Source: Polytrichum commune (lineage: Eukaryota > Streptophyta > Polytrichopsida > Polytrichales > Polytrichaceae). From it: DNA of 64,000 nt. The notes under the pieces were generated by a model. That model did no database searches, was not told the origin of the DNA, and saw only the letters and a list, made by a program, of their open reading frames with translations. The stretch spans positions 29,696,001 through 29,760,000 of the forward strand of contig OX485809.1 of NCBI GenBank assembly GCA_950295325.1, read 5' to 3'. Shown piece after piece: positions 12,577-23,900 of this stretch (position 1 is the first letter of the stretch; each line of letters opens with the position of its first letter). The position numbers and the translations under genes were made by a program.

Positions 12577-13230
12577 AGGTTGTGGACTCTTATGCAATTG
12601 TTATGAGATTTTGGGGTCAAGGCTAAATTATGAGAGCTCCCTTCAAAGGGGTATGCATTAGTAGTAAACCCTTGGGAAGACCTTTACTAAAATATAGAGG
12701 ATAGACATCCGTCAATATTGAAGATGAAAAAAAACTTTGAAATTGGAGTTCATTTGTAATTATTATGAGATTTTGAGGTTGGAGCTTAGTGATGGGAACC
12801 TTCAAGAATGTAGAACACAATACCCTTATTGAGAAGAGATATTCACAAAAGTATAGGGGAAAGAATTTCATTAATATTCAACTGAAAATTTAAATTTGGA
12901 AGTTGTATGATGTTGTTATGAAAGTCCAAGGTTGGGGCTTGGTTCTGGGGGCTTCCTCCAAGGGGGTATGGAATCCCCCCACACCTTATAAAGAGACATC
13001 GTAGATATATATAGAGGAGAATTTTTCATCAATGTTAAATGAAGAAAAAAAATTGAATTTGGAGGTTGTATGCAATTGTTAAGATTTTGGGATTAGGGTT
13101 TGGGGTTTTTGAGCTCTTAGCAAGGGGACATTGCACAATACCCTACCCTTAAAGGGAAACCTTGACATAAATGTGTTGAATTACCTCCATTACATGGCTT
13201 CAAAAGAAAAACCTCAAGAGCATAACCCCC
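12577..13230. repeat. four degenerate ~165-bp tandem units
   Basis: Units start near 12577, 12747, 12898 and 13062, each with GG.(A)GTTGTATG..ATTGTTATGA, an AGATTTTG.GGTT segment and an ATATAGAGGA.A segment. They look like a decayed satellite or a retroelement internal array. No coding frame is shared. Confidence 0.65.
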
Positions 13231-14973
13231 ATAATCTAGGCTCCTTGCATGAACTTCATAACAAATGCAAATCCATTAAGTTCTTAAATTTAAGGGATAA
13301 TGCTTTAAACTAACAAGCATGATCATATTGAAAATGGGCAAGTTGAGGAAGCGACCATTGAATGAATCGATGACATTATGCACATATTGCCATTCCAAAG
13401 TGATGCATTCCTCCAATGAACCTCCTACGTCACTCTCAGGCATGTAGTGATAGTGCAAAATGTATATTTTTTCAAAGCCAAAACTATCAACATACAAGAT
13501 TTGCCTAGTGGACACCACCTTGCAGTTTTTTTTGTTTTAGGTGTTTTGTTGTAAGGCTAAAACTTACACAAATTAGTATCTGCACAACAAGTTAATTATG
13601 GCATGAACTGTGAAAGCTATGCTAATGATATTTATAAGATGAAATTGGAATTTGTAATTTTTTTTAATTCAAATAATAAATTAGCTAGCAAGTGAATAAT
13701 AGATTGAAATTGAAGAGAAATTATGTTTTTATTATGCGGTTTATTCGGCCTCCCAATACTCTAAAATTATAGACATAAAAAAATACCAATCCCTCTATGA
13801 CCATACCATAGGATAATTATCTTACCGAATGAATTTATAAAATAACATAAGATTATTTGTGGAATACAAACAATAATTTTACTATGACTCTGCGACAAAT
13901 TATTGATTTATCCAACCATTCATATACCTTATTGGCCGCTCTTCATTTACCCTTCTAATGTAGTTTTTTCTATTATAATTCAACACAAGGTGGCTTAAAA
14001 ACTAATATGATTCATAAAATTCCTAATTAAATAAAATATGAGAATAATGTTTTTATGTGAGCTGCCTCACAAAAATGCCTATAACTTCATATAAGTTTTT
14101 TTTGAAAATGAAACAAAATTACCTAGACCATAATTTTTTAATATTTACCTGGATATTTTAAATTCGTTCAAATTAAACACTCTAGCAAACCGGGTTGAAG
14201 CTATAAAATCATGAGGACTCAAACAGAGGTTGTCTCTCAAAAATACTTATAACTTTTTTTAAATGTTTTAATTTTTTTTTAATTTTTTTTGTTGGAAAAG
14301 CTTTAATACAACTGTACATATATAAGATATGTTAGAATTAAATTTAAAAAGAAGTTATGACGAGCTTTGAAATGATTTGTTTTTTAAACTCAAGATCATT
14401 AAATAATGAGACATTTTATACAAACTAGTTATCATAAATTAACAAAATATAGAGTAAAAATATAGAACAATCTTTAAAATACTAATACTAATAATATATA
14501 TAATAATATATATTTATTTTAATAAATATTATAAGTCAAACTTACCAAATAAACTAAGTTATGCATCATTTTACTAAAAATTGGGTTGATCGAGGTTAAA
14601 TACGATTGAAAATAAAGGAAATAAACGCTAGAAATGAAGGAATTTGAACCTTTGGGATCTCATACCAAAAATACTATCATAATCAGAGAGTGAAAGATTA
14701 CAAAATAGAAATCAGATGCCTTTTAAATATGATTGTCTTAAGAGGTGGAGGTTGAGTCCGTTGATTCTTGCTTCACTATGTTATACTTGCCTTGGATCCT
14801 CTTCCCAAAAATTTAATCACCGCCAATTTGTTATTTAGGTATTTCATCCATTTTGATTTAATAATATCAAAAGATATTTGTAAAAATAAATTTTATTTAG
14901 TCGAGACGAATTAACCAAGTTAAAAGTCGTTTTTAATAATCAACATCATTTGTTTCATCCATTTCATCGTTTT
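13231..14973. other. very AT-rich gene-free DNA
   Basis: This stretch, above all 13,600-14,960, is the most AT-rich in the window, with many A/T runs. No coding frame or element ends were recognised. Confidence 0.5.
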
Positions 14974-14992
14974 GGGTTTAGGGTTTAGGGTT
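14974..14992. repeat. interstitial plant telomere-type repeat (TTTAGGG)n
   Basis: GGGTTTAGGGTTTAGGGTT spells nearly three TTTAGGG units, the common plant telomere repeat. It lies in AT-rich DNA about 800 bp upstream of the NUBPL-like gene. Confidence 0.8.
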
Positions 14993-15124
14993 AAATTTTA
15001 TGAAAAACAACTCCTCATATTGCTAAGGAGTAATGACTGGTCCTAGTGTGGGCATGGTGTAAAAAAATGTAGGGATGGAAATGCAAAGATGAGTGAGAAT
15101 TTTTCTTGGATTTGCATCAATGAA

Positions 15125-15290
15125 TTGGGAGAAATGATTGCTAGTTACAAATGAATTGGTTTTGTTCAAGAAATTCAAGACTTAAAAAAAGAGATATTGA
15201 TCATTTTAGAGGATTCTATGGACTATACCTCAAAATAATAAAGTAAAACCAAAAGATCTTGGATACACTAGGATTTTGGTTGATTATGCG
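15125..15290 (+). repeat. dispersed repeat family D2, diverged copy
   Basis: It shares AATTGGTTTTGTTCAAG, TTCAAGACTT, CATTTTAGAGGATTCTATGG and TTGGTTGATTATGC. It lies directly upstream of the NUBPL-like gene. Confidence 0.55.
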
Positions 15291-15784
15291 TAAAAATGTC
15301 TTTGGACATTTGCATATGCATTCTGAATGGATGCCACATTTTGATCTGGATGCACATTTGTTGCTTCCACATGTATGCATGTGGTACATAGTGACGGTTT
15401 TAAGTTGTCTACGTCCTGCAAAGGGCGAAGTAGTTTTACATCCGAAGCCACTGCCGTAAGGCATGGCCTAGGATGTTCTACGAACAAACACTTTATTCAC
15501 TCGAGCCTCTACGGAGACCGGAGTTCTTCTTCTTCTTCTGGTTTTAAGTTTGGTGATGTTTTTGGGTATACGTACCATAGAAGTTAACTGGTTGGTTAAC
15601 TGTTGGTTAGCAAGCTGGTTTTGGTTTGGAAACCTCTTGGTTTTCTTTTTCTTTTTCTTCTTCTGCTAACCTGTGGGTTGCATGGGTTTAGTTCTCTCTT
15701 CCTAAACAGCAGGGGCTTTAGAGGTTTGCTTCCTGTATTGTATCGGGGTTAGCAGGGTAGATCGATCAAAAGGAATTCCAAACC

Positions 15785-18700
15785 ATGGTGATCGCATCTG
15801 GAGGCATGGCGAGTTCGTTGCGGAAGTTCCGGTTATCGCAGTTCAAGGTATTGCAGAATCCATGCTATCGTCGTTTTTGATTTTGCGACTCAAGTAGTAG
15901 TGCCCGAGGGTTTAGCCGGAACAGTTCTTGCGAATTCATTATCTCAAATCACGTGGATAGTGCGTTAACCAATCGCTCACGTAATTGCAATGTGGTCGTT
16001 GGCAGACCGCACCGTCCATTGAATTGCTTGCGCCATCTGAAACCCTAATTCATTTAGCCATTGAGCACATAAAACAATGCGTAAATAAGATGGCCAAGCC
16101 TATGCAAATTCTTCGTGCATTACGAGTCTAGTGGCTAACAGATCCCTTTCATGATGATTTTTGGAAAATTCCAATACATTCACTGTGATGGCTGCAATGG
16201 ATCGTGTTATGGTGGCAGACCGCATCGTCCATTGAACTACTTGCGACATTTGAAACCCTAAGTCATTTAGCCATCGGGTTCATAAAAAAATGCCTAAATA
16301 AGACGGGCCAAGCGTGTGCAAAATCTTTGTGCATTACGAGTCCAGTGGCTACGAGCTCCCTGTTCTAAAAATCTTTTGAACTGCCAATACGTCCACTGTG
16401 GATGACTAAGACGGATCGTGTTATTTTGACAGGGCTTATGGCATCCAAATAATCCACAGTGGTTCTCAAGCAATGCATCAGGTCGAGTGCGAGGGCCGCC
16501 TTTAAGTAGGCCAATGATACCAGGGGTAGAGAGTATTATTGCTGTGGCATCAGGCAAAGGTGGGGTCGGCAAGTCTACTACTGCAGGTATTTTCAACACA
16601 ATGTATCGGCTATCATGGAATTTGTAAATTTGTGCATTGGTGTTGAACCACTTCCAACAATGATTGTGTCTTTGCTAGCTTCTGTGTTCACTCTGAATTA
16701 TGTGTACCTCAGAAATTTGAAGAGGGTGTCGTTATGGGTTGAGGCTGAATGTATTCGCACATTGTCAGAACAAACTGAAGTGTACTTTTGGTAGGGCATG
16801 CATCTGTTAGGTTTGAGCAGTACAAGAAAATTCTATGTTGAATTCCTGTGTCTCTTTGAGCCAATCAGGTACTTGAAACAAACAAGAATGTGGAAACAGG
16901 TTCTGTCAACACAATTTATTGGCCTTTCTGGAATCTGGAAGTCTTCCACATTTGTGTTGGCCCCACTTCTTATGATCATTTATTAGGCTGCTTATTGTGT
17001 CTGTGCTAGCTTCTGTGTTCACTGAATTGTGTATACCTCAGAAAACCTAAGAGAGTGTGTACTAATGGGTTGAAGTTGTGTGTGTTTGCACATTGTCAGA
17101 ACTATCTGAATTGTACTATGAGTAGGGCATGCATCTGTTAAACTTGAGCAGTACAAGACAATTGTAGGTTGACCTCTTGCTTCATTGTGAGCTAGTCATG
17201 TACTTGAATTTCCAATTTGTTGTGCACAGTGAACCTGGCAGTGGCACTAGCCATGGAATGTAGGCTTCGAGTGGGCTTACTTGATGCAGACATTTATGGT
17301 CCATCTGTTCCTAAATTAATGAAGCTTGATGGACAGCCTGGGCTTGATTCAGGTATTATACTTTTATGAGGTCTAAAGACATTGATTCAATTTTCTTGTG
17401 GTGTAGTGGGGAGGATCTGCTCTTGCAATTGATTCTTTTCTGTTTTAGGGGGTTTCAGTAACTTCTTTCTGTTCAATTTGGCATCATGGCGGATGTGGAT
17501 AAATACTCTTTTGTAACCTGGATGTAGGCACTTAAGGAACCATTGAGGAAATGTGTGCAGGGTCCAAAATGATTCCTCTGGAAAACTTTGGTGTTCGTTG
17601 CATGTCAATGGGGTTCCTTATGGAGAATGATGCTCCAGTTGTCTGGAGAGGGCTCATGGTAATTTTCTTTTTGTGTTGTTTTTTAATTGGACTACAGGAT
17701 GCTGCATAGTTCTCTGTTTGTCTGTGTCTGTCTTGACTATCCTGTTAGTGTCGGAGCATCTATCTAAATGTTTCTGTGCACTTGAATATCTATGATGGGA
17801 AGAAGGAAAAGATTGCAGATAAGTGTTCGAGACTTCTGACGATGTTGAAAGTTTCTGCCCCAGTGGTAAACTCGCAGGTAATGAGTGCATTGGAGAAACT
17901 TGCGAGGGGTACTGCTTGGGGGAAGCTGGATGTCCTGGTGGTTGACATGCCCCCTGGTACTGGTGATGCACAAATTTCCATATCCCAGCGGTTGCCTCTG
18001 GCTGGTACTTGAGTATTCTTACCTGATATTATATCACAAAATTTTGGTTTGCTGTTGAGGTCTTCCTGAGAGTCATGCTTCTGGACAAATGTCCTTTTTA
18101 TTTTCAAATGTTCCTCTTTTTAGTTGGAGCCTATGCAGTTTATTTAATGGTATTGTGATGCTGGGGCTTCTGCTGCACTTCCCTCATGTATGTGTAGATT
18201 TTGTTAGCAGGAGGAACACCATGGTGCATTTTCAACTGTTATTATTTGCTTGGCACTTTCACGACATAAATCTATGGATCTTTTCACCTCTGCACTACCA
18301 GCTTCCCCAAATTCTAAATTAGTCTCCTTCCTGAAGCTTTTGCTAAGTGGTGTGCTTACTGGAATTTTATTGGTACAGTTTCCCTTCAGACATAATCATG
18401 GTCCATTGACAATCTTCCAGTTGCTTGTGGTGTGCAGGAGCAGTGATAGTCTCAACACCGCAAGATATTGCATTGATAGATGCACGCAGGGGAGCAAACA
18501 TGTTTCGCAAAGTTGATGTTCCTGTGAGTACCCTTATTTATCAATGTACTTATATGGGACCAGGTTGATCAGGCACCACCATGATTGGAAGCAATGTTCC
18601 CCTTAAATTTAATGAAGTACAATATATTTGTTCAGCTGAAGTTTGTGGAGGCTTGATGGAAAGTTGATGGTTGCAGATAATGGGTCTGATCGAGAATATG

Positions 18701-19505
18701 AGCTACTTCAAATGCCCTAGTTGTGGTGAGCGCAGTCATGTTTTTGGTCATGGAGGTGCTCGTTCTACTGCAGAGGAAATGGACATGGAATTCCTGGGAG
18801 AGGTTGCCATACTTTCAGAACTCATATTGAATGTCCATCTTTTCTTGCCTCCTTTTCCATTCCTGGCCATCATCATCCTTATAGTTGTCAGGTTATCTTT
18901 AGTCTACCGTTTGTGATGAATATTTGAAAAATCTTAGCTACCTTATGTAATGTAGACGTCCCTTAGATGGATACATTTCTCTCTGCACCAACTTCTTGTC
19001 GGCTGTAAAATACTCAACTAGTGCAATATGATTAGCAAATCCAAATCGTGCCATAGCCATTTGCCTCATAATTTTTGGAGCTCATATGAATAAGATTCTC
19101 GTGCTCATTAAGTGGTCATAGAGGTGCCCCTAATTATGTTCAATATTGAACCTAGAATGGTTAGCATATTGTGAGCACATACTCCAATCTCATTCAAACA
19201 CATGTCCTTCTGGTGCCAGTTCTCAGATCCACACCTAATCACATACCACTAAAGTATAGGTGTCCAGATTATTGTCGTGTTTGAGTTAGGAATGCCTACC
19301 TTAACACCAGTTACGGGTTTTTTGGCAGGTGCCTTTGAATATTGAAATTCGAGAAACTTCAGATGCGGGTACTCCCATTGTGGCATCAGCTCCAACAAGT
19401 GAAGCAGCTAGTGTATACAAGAGCATAGCTGCACGAGTAGCTGCTAAACTAAGTGATTTGGCAGTGCCTGGTTTGAGTGCTGGACCTCTCCCAACTACAA
19501 AGTAA
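15785..19505 (+). CDS. INDH: IND1/NUBPL-like mitochondrial Fe-S P-loop ATPase (8 exons)
   Basis: Proposed exons are 15785-15847, 16433-16586, 17230-17352, 17561-17658, 17878-18004, 18438-18523, 18677-18802 and 19329-19505. All introns are GT..AG and phases agree, giving 954 nt and 317 aa, close to human NUBPL. Visible features are the deviant Walker [10 protein letters not shown] (about residues 62-70), [13 protein letters not shown], the switch II motif [10 protein letters not shown] (about 168-176), VSTPQDIAL, and the CPSC pair (230-233) expected to bind a 4Fe-4S cluster at the dimer interface. The first exon ([20 protein letters not shown]) is basic and Ser-rich, as a mitochondrial presequence would be, but it is the least certain exon. 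In this family the protein delivers Fe-S clusters to respiratory complex I in the mitochondrial matrix. The [14 protein letters not shown] stretch favours NUBPL over cytosolic NBP35 or chloroplast HCF101. Introns 1 and 2 contain tandem duplications. The gene converges with the Egt1-like gene downstream. Confidence 0.9.
16040..16048 (+). promoter_or_regulatory. telo-box (AAACCCTAA), first copy, in NUBPL intron 1
   Basis: The sequence AAACCCTAA matches the plant telo-box, an element common near the 5' ends of genes for ribosome and organelle biogenesis. A second copy at 16253-16261 arose by the intron 1 tandem duplication. Whether either is functional here is inference. Confidence 0.35.
16253..16261 (+). 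promoter_or_regulatory. telo-box (AAACCCTAA), second copy, in NUBPL intron 1
   Basis: This is the duplicate of the telo-box at 16040-16048. The nine-base core stayed intact although the surrounding copies have diverged. Confidence 0.35.
16663..17208 (+). repeat. spaced direct duplication (2 x ~215 bp) in intron 2 of the NUBPL-like gene
   Basis: Copy 1 is 16663-16878 and copy 2 is 16994-17208, 331 bp apart. Shared landmarks are GCTAGCTTCTGTGTTCACT, CACATTGTCAGAAC, GTAGGGCATGCATCTGTTA and GAGCAGTACAAGA.AATT. The duplication lies wholly inside the intron and explains its length. Confidence 0.9.
19070..19310. repeat. dispersed repeat family D1, copy inside NUBPL intron 7
   Basis: This is one of the best-preserved copies: TTTTTGGAGCTCATATGAAT, CTCATTAAGTGGTCATAGAG, ATTGAACCTAGAATGG, AACACATGTCCTTCTGGTG, CACACCTAATCACATACCA and TGCCTACCTTA. 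It accounts for about 240 bp of intron 7, immediately upstream of exon 8. Confidence 0.75.
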
Positions 19506-20000
19506 CTTACCATTGACACGGATCCGTGAATGTTCCATGGAATTGCTGCTCCACTCAGCACATATGTTTCTTCATCCATATTGTGGTCGGTAAAGCCACA
19601 TTTGGTCCACATAATGTTGCAGTGTGACTTTAAGTTTGGTTATAGGTCTGCCAATTAGAAGGCTCCTGTTGGTGGAAATGGTGGGAGTCATATGTATGTC
19701 TTGGAGAGAGTTGAAGGATAATCATGTGCTGCTTTGATTTGGTGTACTGAGAGATTTGTAGAAGGAAAGACGACTCTGATGTTGCCACCAGTGTGACTTA
19801 TGGTGTTGCTTCATTTTGGAGTATGTCTAATTCTATATGTAATCTCGAAACGGACACTACGAGAATCAGAGGGCCCCTGATGACTACTACCTTCTTTTGA
19901 AGGTGAAACACCTTGAATGGTCGCGGACAAGCTGCTTGGCACCTATTTCTCTCCAAGGGCAAGTCTCTAGGTTTTCCACATGGTAGGTTGAAAATATCTG
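19506..20000. other. 3' flank of the NUBPL-like gene
   Basis: This stretch has no coding signal. It presumably includes the NUBPL 3' UTR. No clear AATAAA was seen. Confidence 0.4.
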
Positions 20001-20405
20001 GTTCATCCGAAGACCTCCCTTGTGATTGGGTAGAACATAGGTGGTAGGGTGCACCGATCAAGTGGTAGGAAGGTAACCTATCTGAGTACTTTTCCGGGCT
20101 TAGGCGGCTTAATCTCGGGGTTCATCCGAATATCTCCCTTGTGATTGGGTAGAACATAGATGGTAGGGTGCACCGAAAATCAAGTGGTAGGAAGATAAAC
20201 CCATCTGAGTACTATTCCGGTCTTAGGCGGCTTAATCTTGGGGTTCATCCGAACATCTCCACTGTGATTGGGTAAAACATAGGTAGGGTGCACTGAAAAT
20301 CAAGTGGTAGGAAGGTAACCCATCCGAGTACTATTGTGGCCTTAGGCAGCTTAATCTTGGGGTTCCCATGAGATATTGGTTAAGGCATTGGTTTTAAGCC
20401 ACATT
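20001..20405 (-). repeat. head-to-tail trimer of 5S rRNA-like ~120-bp units (antisense)
   Basis: Three units start at 20047, 20166 and 20286 (period 119-120, the length of 5S rRNA). A partial unit occupies 20001-20046. Each unit contains GG.AGGT/A.ACCCATC.GAGTACT, then GGC.GCTTAATCT.GGGTTC. Reverse complemented, these correspond to plant 5S GATGGGTGACC (box C region) and AAGTTAAGCGTGCTTGGGC (box A region), in the right order and spacing. The units are diverged from functional 5S, so these are pseudogenes or 5S-derived repeat units. Alternatives are a 5S-headed SINE or a Cassandra-type terminal-repeat element. They sit between the two convergent genes. Confidence 0.6.
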
Positions 20406-20535
20406 TGGAGACTTGTAATGTATTGATCAGAGGATGTGAGACACATACATGAAGAAAGATGTAATACCTTGCAGACATCTGTTACTACAAACATATTTGC
20501 CAATCAGAATGTACAAATACCTTCAAATATGCTGT

Positions 20536-20541
20536 TTTATT
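20536..20541 (-). terminator. possible poly(A) signal AATAAA for the Egt1-like gene
   Basis: On the minus strand the bases read AATAAA, about 455 nt past the stop codon. Plant poly(A) signals are loose, so this is only a candidate. If used, the 3' UTR stops short of the 5S-like units. Confidence 0.25.
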
Positions 20542-20996
20542 GAATTGTGGTACGACATATGGGTGCAAAAGTTTTTGACATAACTTAGCCTGTAAGTAGT
20601 ACTTGCTACTTTCCAGGTTGTTGATGCAAACATATACAGTTTTGATGTCTGTTGCAAAAGTTCTCAAAATTTCCCACTTCTGGGAGGATTCTCACTTGCC
20701 ACTGACTAAGTATACTCCACGATTAAATACAAATGATGAAACATTCTCTCTGGATTCGATCCCCAGGAAAAAGAGGAGATGAGGTTGCAGAATACACGAT
20801 GAATGAGGGGTTGCCTCGGTCATCAACTCAAAGGATGATTTGTTAAGACTGACACATATGTGACTTTTCGGGAGCCAAGAGAGCAATCAGTCACAGATGG
20901 AGCAGCAGCCAGCCAGACTTTGTACGTACATCTCCACAGTTGTTTGCCGCAGTAGCTTCTTTCCAATTTATGAGTTGAAAGAGCCGTATGGCTGGC

Positions 20997-23900
20997 TTAA
21001 GTTGCTGAACTCCTGCAAACCCGAAACTTGGCAAAGACAAATGGATACTGTCGCTGGTAAAAATTGCGGAACGTATCACGCCGCATGCACGGGTGTGTGA
21101 CGGGCGATGCCCCTTTCAGCACGTAATGGCACCCGTCAAAAAAATCACTTGAATATTCAGGGTACTCCTCCATTTTGATGTACCCCTGGAACGGTTGGAA
21201 CAGGGAGGATGTCCACTCCCAACCACTAGTCCGTAGCTTCTCCACTTGAGAGGCTTCCTCACTCGCAAGGATTCGATGGTACTCCGGCTCAGTCATAATT
21301 CTCCCATGGACCCACTTACAAAACGCGTCTGCCTCTGAGAGGCTCACAAACACCGGCGTGTCCGCCACGGATCTCCAATGATCCGTCGCGTCCAGGCTAT
21401 GCACAAAATACTCGCCATCGATCTCCGACCACGTCGCAGGCATCGTGGTGTTCTGACGCCGGAACAAGGCAAAATCGTTCTTCTCCCATAATTCCTCCCG
21501 CTTATAACCCCCTGCTTTCATGAAACTCAAAAATTGGGCGACCGTCACCGGATGCCGGTCCACCCAGAAAGGTTCGTTGATTCTCACTGTGCACGCCGGG
21601 CTCTCGTTGTCCCACATGAAGCTCCCGTCGTTCGCGTTCGCTCCGAGTGTTGCTACACCCGGCGCGATGCGAACCATCGAGTCCGCGAGTGGAAATTGCA
21701 ATTTCCCATTCCCATTGCTCGTGCCGTTCGCTACATGGCTCTTGGTTGCGCCGTTAACGGTAACCCCATTGGCATTGTCGACACCATTGCTTGTCTTTCC
21801 GTTGGGCGCGCCATTGCTGTAGGGTTTGATGGCCCCCATGTGGCTCTTAAACGTGGATTTTCGTTCTTGGACGCGCATATATGCCAGCGTCTCCAGATGC
21901 ATGTATTCATGCTCAAGGGCGAGCACCAGAAGGCGGGGCGTGATTCCTCCGGCGGCTAATGTATTCAAGAGCTTCGCCCTTGTTGTCTGCACGTAGGTTT
22001 CAATCTCTGATCGCGCAGGCCACTCCGGGGGCACCTTGGGGTGGGGATGGCAGATGCTCGGATCCACCATATTGGGATCCATCCCCCGAGAAAACATCAC
22101 GTCAGTTTCCGTCTGCGGATCGTTGAGCAGTAACTTCAACTTTGCAAACGCCTGGATATGGCCACTGCAATTCACACACGAACAATATCAGCAGCATTAT
22201 GCATTCAGGTTCCAATTTCAGCAAATCTGTTTGCCCCCTTGCCATAATTAGAAAAGAAGCATCATTCATTTGGATTCCTATTTCAGCAATTCTATGATCT
22301 AGCTGCACCCTAGCCATAATAATCAGGAAAGAGAAACTCATCAACAAGTGTATGGAGTAGGGTGAAACCGAGTCCTACTAGTAAAATTTGTAAGCGTGCC
22401 GAAGGTCGATGGGCTTTTCACACCAATCTTCAATTTTGTCGAAGAAAAGGTCAGTCTGTGACCAGCAGCGCACGAGCGCTTCTTTGAAGGGGATGAGCAT
22501 TTGCATGCCCCAAACATTGTCTTGCCACGCGACATCGATGTGGTAACCGGCGCTATTCGCCAGCACGTTGAAATCACTCACCGAAAATTTGTGTGACAGT
22601 TCTATCAGTACCCGTTCCCCGGACCTGGAAAAACCACCAACAACATCAACAAAATTGCTCATTTCAATTCGAGAGTAGAGTAGTTCGGTGGATTGATTGT
22701 TGCACAAGAGTTATGACAATTCACACCTGATGTGGACATTGTGGTCCTGCAGTAGGAGTCCCTCCTTGAACCGCAAATACATCTCCACCCGCCTCAATTT
22801 TTCATTCACAATCACTTCATACTCCCAGTTCCTCTCCTCTTCTTCAGTGGTTTTGTGACCGAGGAGACGAAGGGCACAGCGCATCCCATTCTTGATGAAG
22901 AGCTCCGTGACACCCTCTCTGTCATGATACGCAGCGTAAAGCTTGGCCTTATCCTTCCACATGTCTGTCATAACCACACACAATTCTTATTTTTTGTTTC
23001 AAATCATTTATACGTTGCTTCAACATCATAGCTTCCATAAACCCAAACAGTTTACATAAGTGCTAGAATTCCACCTAGTCCTACTACATATGCACAGGTT
23101 GTGCCAGGCCAGGAGGATTTCGTATCTGCCATTTCTGCTCATCTTCAGTCCTGGACGCCATATCTCAGTTGCCTACTTAGTTTGCCCGATCTCTATTAAG
23201 ACTTGTCATCTTATTTTCTAATTATGAAGGGTGACAAGACCTGGAATACATTGATGACGACATATTATGCGTTCCTTGAACATCATAGCTTCAATAAACC
23301 CAAAAGATTTAGATAATGGCGTTGGCTTTGTTGGCCTTCTGTCTCAAAAAGAAGAAGAAAAAAGTGTTACGAGTTCCACCTAGTTCTACTTGATTCACAA
23401 CATGTGTGTACAGGTTGTGTTAGGCCACGAGGATTTTGTATTTCTATACATGCTCATCTTCCTGGACGCCATATCTCAATTGCCTACTTAATTTGGCCGA
23501 ACTTTATGGAGACTTGTCACCTCATCTAGTAATTATGAAGGGAGACAAGTCCTGGAATTCAACAACACGACATGGAAACCTTTTGTTAAATGAAACCAGA
23601 AACAGCTTTCTCACTGAGTTTCGTCCGAAGTGTTGGGGGATAGGATGCTACCAGCGCACAGGAAGATCTGGCATCGGTGGCCAACGGCGGCGTGAACGTC
23701 GCGGAAGAACTGAATAGCATCCTGTTTCACCAGATTGCCCACAGTGCTTCCCAGCCAGCATATGCACAGGTTGTCGTTAGGGTGAAGCGCCCGCACTTTC
23801 TTCAAGCCTTGCATGTAGTCGGCTTCCACGAATTCCAGGCACTCCGGGCTAACATCTCGCACTTCTTGAAGGACGTTGGCACGTGCCTCTTGCAAAAATG

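Larger units (their letters stand above)
16001..16424 (+). repeat. tandem duplication (2 x ~210 bp) in intron 1 of the NUBPL-like gene
   Basis: Copy 1 is 16001-16210 and copy 2 is 16214-16424. Both begin GGCAGACCGCA.CGTCCATTGAA, run through GAAACCCTAA, TCATTTAGCCAT and GTGCATTACGAGTC.AGTGGCTA, and end GGATCGTGTTAT. The second copy ends only 8 bases before exon 2, so it supplies the bases around the functional acceptor. The copies differ at many positions, so the duplication is not recent. Confidence 0.9.

Noticed and set aside
17654-18107. Antisense frames of about 105 codons over NUBPL exon 5
   Set aside because: They are shadows of the real sense exon, whose DMPPGTGD motif is unmistakable.
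20997-22175. The 392-codon frame as a complete stand-alone EgtB-like gene
   Set aside because: Its first ATG lies upstream of a splice acceptor, the DinB_2 first helix and one iron ligand straddle the junction, and the upstream exon joins in phase to give FYYGH.
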